The position numbers and the translations under genes were made by a program. The notes below the pieces were generated by a model. That model saw only the letters and a program-made list of their open reading frames with translations. It made no database searches and was not told the DNA's origin. From Biscogniauxia marginata (Eukaryota; Ascomycota; Sordariomycetes; Xylariales; Xylariaceae): 64,000 nt of DNA. Every line of letters starts with the position of its first letter. The stretch's first letter is position 1. The DNA lies in assembly GCA_022695795.1 (NCBI GenBank), contig MU404074.1:124001-188000 (forward strand). The letters run 5' to 3'. Positions 56,762 through 64,000 of this stretch are shown here, piece by piece.

Positions 56762-58839
56762 TCACCCCGTCCCCGAACCAGGACACCCCCCACTGCTCCC
56801 CACCGGCCCCGTCCACGCATCATCCGTCTCGAGCCGCACCACCTCCGGATCCGCACCCTCGTCGCACGCCGGCACGACCAGCGTCCGATTGCGCGTCTCC
56901 CAGATGGGATCCTGCCCGCAGTCCTGCTGGCGCACGTACGCGTACGCGACCGTCTCCCCGGCCGCGAGCGCCACGCGCGCGGACCACAGCGGCCGCTCGG
57001 CCGTGTAGCCCGCGGCGTCGAGGGGCCAGGCGCCGGCCAGGTCCCAGGCGCCGAGGTCGGCCGAGCTGCCCGCGACGTAGACGTTCTCGCCGTAGTACGT
57101 CGACGCGTTGACCTGGAACCGCACCGTCGACGTGCACGAGGCCGTCGCGTTGGGCGCGCCCGCCGCGAGGGCCGGCGCGTACGCGCCCTTCGACGACGTT
57201 GGGGAGCACTGCGCGGGGGCCGCCGAGGCGGCCGTGCTGCTGACCCAGGGGGGCGGGAACTCGCCCGCGCGGCGCGAGGCCATGGTGATGAACGCGGCGT
57301 ACGACCACGTCAGGTCGTGCGCCGACAGTGGGTTGCCCGGGAGGGTCTTGTTAAACTGTTCGGACAGCGAGCCGTTCTGGGGGGTGTACTTCTGGACGAC
57401 CTCGACGAAGGAGTCTGCGTAGGCTGTGATGGCCTTCAGTATGCGCGAGAACTCGGCACGCGTCTGCTTTGGCCTATACGTCTTGGTTTGTGCGCCAGGA
57501 TAGATGTCTTTGAAGAAGCCTATCGATGTCTTGTCGATGGTGAGATATCCTTGGGTCTTCCATTGCGCGACGGCATCATATAGATACTCTGCTGCCGCGG
57601 CTATGATAAGGTACCTACACTATGTGAGTGTTTATCTCCTATTTTTAGATGAAAGAGAACACATACCATGGGTTTCCACCATAATACACATCCTCAGTGT
57701 ATCTACCAACAGCAATTCCCTTATCCTTCGGAATACCCTGGTTGATAGGATACAGAGTAGTATTGCGGAATGAGTCGATAAGGGCCTTGAAATTGGATAA
57801 ACCACGACTACTACATGGCTGAATACTCGGGTCATCACACTTCGCGTTGACATCGAAGAGTGCGATTGGGCCGAGTATCGTGTTGGCGTCCTTTCCAGTT
57901 CGGCCGTTATTAACATTGATGTTGGCAATAAAATATTCGCCATTCCAGTACGCCTGCTGAAGAAAACACTGTACTTGGGAAACCTGATCGCAGCCCGTAC
58001 AATTAACACCAAGAGTGCGCGCGAGTTGAGCGCCCTCAACAAGTGCTCGGTATTGGTTCTGAGTTGTGAAGAAACTGGACCCGTTAACCTCCTCCCATAA
58101 GTCAAAACCAGTGGCGTTCCTGTTGTCCAGTCAGTTGAATCATGACAAATTACTAATATCTTAACAATAACGATACAAACGAGATACCATACCAGTATTG
58201 TCCGACATAAGACAAATCGTTCGATATGACCGGCCAGACTACAGTCCTCGCCTTCCCCTTTTGGCCGTTCGATACGAGCCAATTACTATATGTGATCAAA
58301 GCAATGGCGCGAAGCGCTGGCCCATCTCTCTGTGGTCTACCCCAAGCGCCATTGTACCTTGTTCCGTCCACCTTGTACTTGGGTTCACCTAGTCCGGCTC
58401 CGGAAGGCAAGAATGTCCCGGACGGATTAGTAACTGTCTGTAGCACTGCCTGAGAATGGATGTAATCTTCAACGTATTGTTGGAGGCCTTTGTTGCCGAG
58501 AATAAACTCATCGACGATCATCTTCATGGTCAACGCGGCATCCCGCGACCATGTATAGAAATCTATTTTTTGTTAGGCAATGTCTGTCATGAAATTTAGC
58601 CACGGATAAACCTTACAGTCAGGGTTAACCTTGGATGGACTCGCTACAATGTACCCAGCACCCGCCCCAGGTACTAGTGAGCCATTAGGACCAATATTGT
58701 TCAACGTTCCTTGGAGAGCTATGGCACGCTGTTTTTGGATGAAGACATCGAGAGCGCCTCGTGGGTTGCTAGCACTAGCTGTCCCAAAGTTAGCTACGAC
58801 GGCTAGTCCCGCGATGGCTTTCAAAATCAGCCCGCCCAT
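56762..58839 (-). CDS. Secreted glucoamylase, GH15 catalytic domain plus CBM20 starch-binding domain, 632 aa
   Basis: Exons 58839-58617, 58562-58193, 58119-57667, 57614-56762 (1899 nt). A signal peptide covers about residues 1-23 (GLILKAIAGLAVVANFGTASA). The GH15 domain shows FYTWSRDAAL (76-85), the general-acid region DLWEEVNG with Glu207/Glu208, and the general base Glu434 in LSEQFN, followed by LSAHDLTWSYAAF. A short Ala/Ser/Thr/Pro linker leads to a CBM20 domain from about residue 507 (CTSTVRFQVNAST, YVAGSSADLGAWD). It releases beta-D-glucose from the non-reducing ends of starch or glycogen outside the cell. The linker and CBM20 DNA (56800-57300) is far more GC-rich than the catalytic part. 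No frame break seen. Confidence 0.95.
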
Positions 58840-58904
58840 TTTTGACGATATGGGTGATCAACTCAACTCGACGTTCGAATCTGTAGTGAGGGTATCTGGG
58901 CTGG

Positions 58905-58912
58905 CTTTTATA
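58905..58912 (-). promoter_or_regulatory. TATA box of the glucoamylase gene
   Basis: TATAAAAG on the minus strand, 65-73 bases upstream of the ATG at 58839, a normal position for a strongly expressed fungal secreted-enzyme gene. Confidence 0.5.
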
Positions 58913-60630
58913 AGCAATAACCTCGTACGATCCTCTCCACTATCGTCAGTCTAGAAAAGCGAGTTACCCGACATATTTACCAGTCCATCACGGCACTAAT
59001 ACGGCGCTATGCCCAGGTTATTTTAAAATTTGCCCTGGAAGTAAAGTCTATAGGATAGATCTCACCAACTGACCTTGGCCCCGGCCTTGGATCGTAGTTA
59101 CGGGCCGAATATGGAGAAATTGTGGGGGAGTTCGGCCGTCGGTTCAAGTTATCTTGGGGATTCAACTGGAAGTTGGGGTATCAAGTCGGGGTCTCATCTT
59201 AGTTTGCGGGGTAGCTCCCTTTTCGACAAAGATAATTTCTAGACTTGTCTCCTGCCAAGAACCGATGATACCTGGCAAACGCTCGTTCATATCTACATCC
59301 AGCTTCTATATCCAGCTAGGCCTTTTGGGAGTCTAGACGTCAGGGGCATGGTACCAGCGTAAGACTCAGGTTTCTAGTACATAAGGCTAGATTTAGTTAA
59401 GAACGACGTGAAGTAGAAACACTAGGCCATTATATGATCATCCGGGAAAAGGGATCGCCAGGGTCGTGAAAAAGTTATTTCGCCTTACCTTCTAGTTTAA
59501 GTAGAGAACCGTACAGAATAAGGGTTATGAACTAACAATTCGCGCATTATAACAGAGAGATATCAACGTGTGGCTTTGAAAAGATTATCCTCTTTGGTCC
59601 GTTGGAATCAGCAGGTATGTGGTAATTGTGAGAGTTCTTGTGAAGTTTGGTTCCATAGCACATGAAGTCCGGCTCTACAGAATGCGGAATGGCAAACAAC
59701 AAACAATATTAGTTCCGGCCGGGATGCTAAGACTTGAGATCTATCGTCGTATCTCATTTGTGAGGCGGTGGCGAATATAATGGAGCATCTCCTGATGTAT
59801 GCGTATTTCTTGGAATAAAGAAACGGGCCATCATTCGGGTCGAATGTTTGAATCCCCTAGACTCGGGTACGGCATTTCATTGGCTACCGAAGTTATCTAT
59901 CCTTCAATAATAGCATAAGATGGGTGGTTCCTCGCTCGGGACAGAAGCGATTAACTTGGATTAGATTTAGACCCTCGTTCAGATCTTTGCTGCCCACCAC
60001 GAATATCTTCTCTTTCTTGGCCTCAGGCCTTATATTTTTACTAGCCAATCCCCTGGCAGCCATGCTCACCGTCTTGAATGCCAACGAATGGTGGCCAGAT
60101 TCGCACGTCGACCCGATGATCGATTCTGTACGGAAGATGGACGATAAGGGACTGCTAATTTGGATATAGCAGCATCCGAGAACAAGGGCCAAGGTTGAAG
60201 TTGAGGTTGAAGTCAAGGATGACGTTGTATTGAGTGCCACATGAGACGGCCAATTCCGGACGGAGCCAATCGCTCGGGAATTTTAAGGATTTATGTTTGT
60301 ACTACACTACCTAAGTCGGAATAGGTATTTTGACGTCACTCATATTTCCATGCCAGAGACTAGGTGGAAGCTTCGAACACATCTACCTAACAAAGTACGA
60401 GGGGTATGCACTGTAGAGCTTGGCACACGCACTAAAGTTAGGAGGATTAGCTAAGATTAGCTAAGATTAGGGATGCCACCCAGGGTAGCACAAGCTTTGT
60501 TCACGTCAACAATTCCAACAGCCTCGATTCTTCGCAGCTTCGTCTCCCTCATTAGGTCACAAGGCAATCGCTATAATACACCTATATACCTTATAATAAA
60601 GCTCACTGTACGTAAAGTGGCTGTACAAAA
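58913..60630. other. Divergent intergenic region (glucoamylase and ZIP transporter)
   Basis: 1.7 kb, normal composition. Short open frames such as a 115-codon Ser/Thr-rich one at 59893-60240 (minus) have no domain and I do not annotate them. The repeat GGATTAGCTAAGATTAGCTAAG lies at about 60442-60463. Confidence 0.4.
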
Positions 60631-62015
60631 ATGGCATCTTTGCGCGCGAAATTCTGTGTAGTCCTGCTGTTCGTCAGTCTAGCGCTCGCATCCGACCTCG
60701 GCCATAGCTCCAAAAATGCGTCCCGCATCTCCATGAGTCTCGAGGAATTGGACGAGAAGCTCCAAGTAAGTCGTCTTTTTATGTGTCCAACATTAGATTC
60801 TTGTATCCCGAGAACTATGACAGGTCTAGTTTTTGTGATTGACAAAATTTAAAGACGTGCGATGTCGTACGGGACCTCAATGCCGAGAAGCTCGCCAGCT
60901 CCTCCGATACATCGACGTTGGTCTCTAAGATTTTCGCCGTCCTCTTCCCCGGTAGCCCTGCTGTGAACGCCCTACTGGCGACGTTATACATCTCTGGCCC
61001 GCCGAACTTTTTACTAGCGCTATGCCCTACGAACATTGACCCTTCGTCTTTATCCATCATGGTTGCGTTTGCCGTAGGCGGTCTGTTGGGAGATACACTT
61101 TTCCACCTATTGCCGGAGATCTTCCTTGGCGAGGACAGTCCTGAGCATGTACGGCTTGTCCTAGTAGAACCGAATCGAAACCTTCTCCTCGGAGTTGCCA
61201 TTATGGTTGGGTTTATGACGTTCGTGGCTATGGACAAGGGATTGCGCATTGCGACTGGCGGCGAAGGACATGATCATAGTCATGGTAGCCACTCACATTC
61301 TAAAGAGGCATCGCCCAATGACAAAGCCACATCGAGCTCGGTAGAGGTCTCGGAACAAGGAGTCAGAAATCGTAAGAAGGGTGCCAATAGCCCCAAGAGC
61401 TCCGAGAAGAAGGATGAAAAGGAGGTCAACCCAAGCGTGAAGCTAGGAGGACTCCTCAACATGATGTATGTGCCCAAGGCCTGCCCATATTCAGCATTAC
61501 CCCCATGAGCACTAACTGTTGCAAACAGTGCGGACTTCACCCACAACATTACGGACGGTCTAGCCATGTCTGCATCGTTCTATGCGTCTCCTACCATTGG
61601 TGCAACGACTACGGTCGCCGTATTCTTTCACGAAATTCCCCACGAGGTGGGCGACTTTGCGCTTCTAGTGCAGTCAGGCTTTTCGAAACGAGCTGCCATG
61701 GGCGCCCAGTTCGTTACTGCGCTAGGTGCTCTGCTGGGGACCTTGATTGGCATTGCCGTTCAAGAATTCGGCGGTGGCAATGCAGATGGGAGTTCGATCA
61801 ATATGACCGGCGGCATCTGGGGGACGAGCTTAACATACGGCGATCTGCTGTTACCTTTCACTGCAGGGACTTTCTTATACGTCGGGACTGTGGCGGTGAT
61901 TCCAGAGCTCCTCGAGACCGGATCCAATAAAGCGGTTGAACTCCGCAATACCCTTATGCAGTTCGCTGCTATTGCGCTTGGAGCTGGCATCATGCTGTAT
62001 ATCTCGTGGGACTGA
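60631..62015 (+). CDS. ZIP-family zinc transporter, LIV-1/KE4 subfamily, 410 aa
   Basis: Exons 60631-60765, 60855-61465, 61529-62015 (1233 nt). An N-terminal signal-like hydrophobic segment (residues 8-20) is followed by about seven further membrane spans. The histidine-rich loop GHDHSHGSHSHS (183-194) lies in the long cytosolic loop after TM3. TM4 carries HNITDG (254-259) and TM5 HEIPHEVGD (283-291), the metal-site motif of the LIV-1 subfamily. Yeast YKE4 and mammalian ZIP7 of this subfamily move zinc across the ER/Golgi membrane into the cytosol; the same role is likely here. Length fits KE4 proteins. Confidence 0.92.
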
Positions 62016-64000
62016 AGGACGTCTAGATGTGTAGAACTACTTGTCTGAGGAGAGTGGTCCAGCGACAAGCAAGATACCCCTTGGTTCTCAACATACCTTA
62101 GGATTTCTTTTTTTCTGAAAATTTCCGAAATTCTCTAAAGCAGTTCAAAAGACGCTAGCTTCTCGAATAGATCGTCCCGTCCCGTTATGACTCTTTTCCT
62201 GACTCATCGTGTATTCGGCGTGTTAATTTAGCTTAGTTGAGCTAGCAGTTAAATCGGTCATCTTCGATACGTCCCCATCGGACGGGCGTCCCAAAGGGCG
62301 CGAGTTGACAACGCTAGTCATCTGAACGGCGTCCGTCCCGCTTAAACAGAGTTTAAGCCGCCATCCATTTTGCGGTCCCTAAAAATACTTGAGGTCAAAG
62401 GTTTAACTAGGGGCCCAGATCTTATATTTTACCTAATTATACAAACTCAAAAAGAACATGCCGAGAGGACGGAAAGGCGTAATTAAGACGTGATTTGGTC
62501 CCTGCAGCATGTAAGCTGACGATCTGCGCAGCGGAACTCAGAAGATCATCTCGCAGCATTTCTACTTACAAGTTACATCTAGCGTGCGGCTTCAACATAT
62601 AGGTACTAAATGCTATCTGTGCCGAGCACGTCAAGGTTGCCAGACGCGTGTGCTGCTGACCACGGGAGGGGAATTGGTGTAAATCTTCATTTTGATTTTC
62701 GACTCTTTTGACTCTTGCTTATGATCGGTATGATCCGTCCGCGGAAATCGCATTATCCCCACGTTTTCGACCCTGTGATGCTAGTTGGTTAGGCTCTCGC
62801 AGGGCTCCAGCTGTGGTGGGTGCTGGGTGGTTCGAACTTGGAACATGATCATGCCAGTCCAGGTAAGTAGTATCTATGACCTGCGTATCATTCGCGGTCA
62901 TTTATGGCCAAGCCGAGATCGGAATCCTTCAGGCCGGAGACAGCCTGAGACGGAGCCAAAATCATACTGTGTCGAGCCCACGTGGCTGCGTGTAAACCAT
63001 GCTGGGGCACAGTCCAGAACCGTCTGCGCGTGCTGTGCTTGAGTTTCTATGACACTTTAGTCAGGAGTTTCGCAAACCTCAGCTCATTTCACCATAATCC
63101 AACATCTGACGAGTTTTTCGAGTCTCAACTTGCACACCGACAGAACCCGATGTCTAGCTAGGGTTTCGTGTATTTCCACTATGTGATGCTTATTTCGCTA
63201 GGTAGATGGAGTCCCGTAGGTAGTGACAAGTGTTCGTGTCTTATTAATGCAAGCTTGCTTATATCATCTGGTCGTGAAAACTACGATCGATCTGACTAGG
63301 TTGTAAGCGACATGTCAAGGGCGTCAAATGACACTTCGATCGAGAAGATTCTCGCAAAAGGTACTACTGCAGTAACGGAGGTGTTGCCGGGCTACAAAGT
63401 GGATCACCCTCTATAAAGTATGGGGGCTATGATCGCTAGTCTTTTATGTCAAAAGATGATTAAAAAATTAGAGGGCGGAAGGGCGCCGACCGTCCGGGTC
63501 CCCGTCAAACCAGGGAGTGAGTCCGCCCAACTCGATTCGAAGCCGAAGCCGAAGCCGAAGCTGCCCGGGAGAAGAAAAAATAGACATGGGGATGGATGGA
63601 TCTCTCTTACACCCTATTGTATACCCACACCCCGTCTTTCCTTTAGAGATCTTAGCAGAGCCGATTAATGGTTACCACGGGAAATGCAAATATTGGACAA
63701 CAAATGGCACTATACCTCGACAAGTGGTAAGGCAAAAGGGAAGATAACAACAGAGAAAAGAAGAAAAGTCGGGTCACCGGAAGATCGGCAAAGTGCCGGC
63801 TTACACCAGAGAGTAGGTACCTATGTAAGTACAGTACATACTGTAGGTAGGCAGGTACCAACATGAAGTAATCATCCAAGGCGCTTGGGCGCCTTGAAGG
63901 GCGTAGAATATCTACAGCCCCACTTACATGCTGTTACGGATTAACGACCAAGACTGTTAGGTACTGACCTAGCCCTGTCAACTAGCTGTTGCATTAGGCG
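62016..64000. other. Right-hand intergenic region
   Basis: 2 kb without a supported gene. Contains a short tandem GAAGCC repeat at about 63538-63560 and GTAGGTACC/GGTAGGCAGGTACC near 63813-63858. Confidence 0.4.

Noticed and set aside
56820..57308. 162-codon minus-strand frame overlapping the glucoamylase end
   Set aside because: Shadow of the GC-rich CBM20-coding exon, which has clear domain identity in the other frame.
62775..62850. Possible tRNA (TAGTTGGTTAGGC and GGTTCGAAC)
   Set aside because: Arms cannot be folded into a cloverleaf; T-stem does not pair.

Overview
The window reads as nuclear DNA of a filamentous ascomycete (Pezizomycotina, probably Sordariomycetes; species not identified). 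Supporting signs are short 50-160 nt introns with GTAAGT/GTATGT donors and CTAAC/CTGAC branch points, Zn(II)2Cys6 regulators, a PTH11/rhodopsin-type membrane protein, a GH15-CBM20 glucoamylase, and a transposon block made AT-rich in the manner of repeat-induced point mutation (RIP). Exon models were assembled by eye from splice consensus and reading-frame continuity; no database was searched.

Region 1 (1-13.05 kb) looks like a sesquiterpenoid biosynthetic cluster. It holds the 3' part of a 2-oxoglutarate/Fe(II) oxygenase, an intact nine-exon class I terpene cyclase (366 aa, DDETD and NDILSIKKE motifs), a seven-TM rhodopsin-domain protein, a GMC-type flavoprotein oxidoreductase and an eight-exon cytochrome P450. 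One cyclase with three kinds of oxidase is a coherent pathway: cyclise farnesyl diphosphate, then oxidise. A MITE-like element lies inside the cluster, and a solo LTR sits 28 bp upstream of the P450 start codon.

Region 2 (14.1-29.2 kb) is a nested transposon block. Two 44-bp terminal inverted repeats, each next to a TA, enclose about 15.1 kb of mostly AT-rich DNA. Inside are a full-length Ty3/gypsy chromovirus (405-bp LTRs, 5-bp target duplication, pol on the minus strand), the older gypsy copy it inserted into, a small solo LTR that escaped most mutation, and a further LTR. The full-length element carries a plus-strand cysteine-rich reading frame, antisense to gag-pol.

Region 3 (29.2-37.2 kb) is gene-poor. 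It holds a possible spliced transcript without an evident protein (31.2-32.6 kb), a decayed zinc-cluster remnant and a second solo LTR of the family found by the P450.

Region 4 (37.2-62.0 kb) is ordinary gene space: a zinc-cluster regulator, a DHA2-type MFS exporter with a 226-residue tail, a second zinc-cluster regulator whose zinc motif appears to use a 3-nt microexon, a transglutaminase-fold protein of Cyk3 type, a large F-box protein, a secreted glucoamylase and a ZIP zinc transporter. The last 2 kb show nothing I can support. No rRNA, convincing tRNA or CRISPR array was seen.
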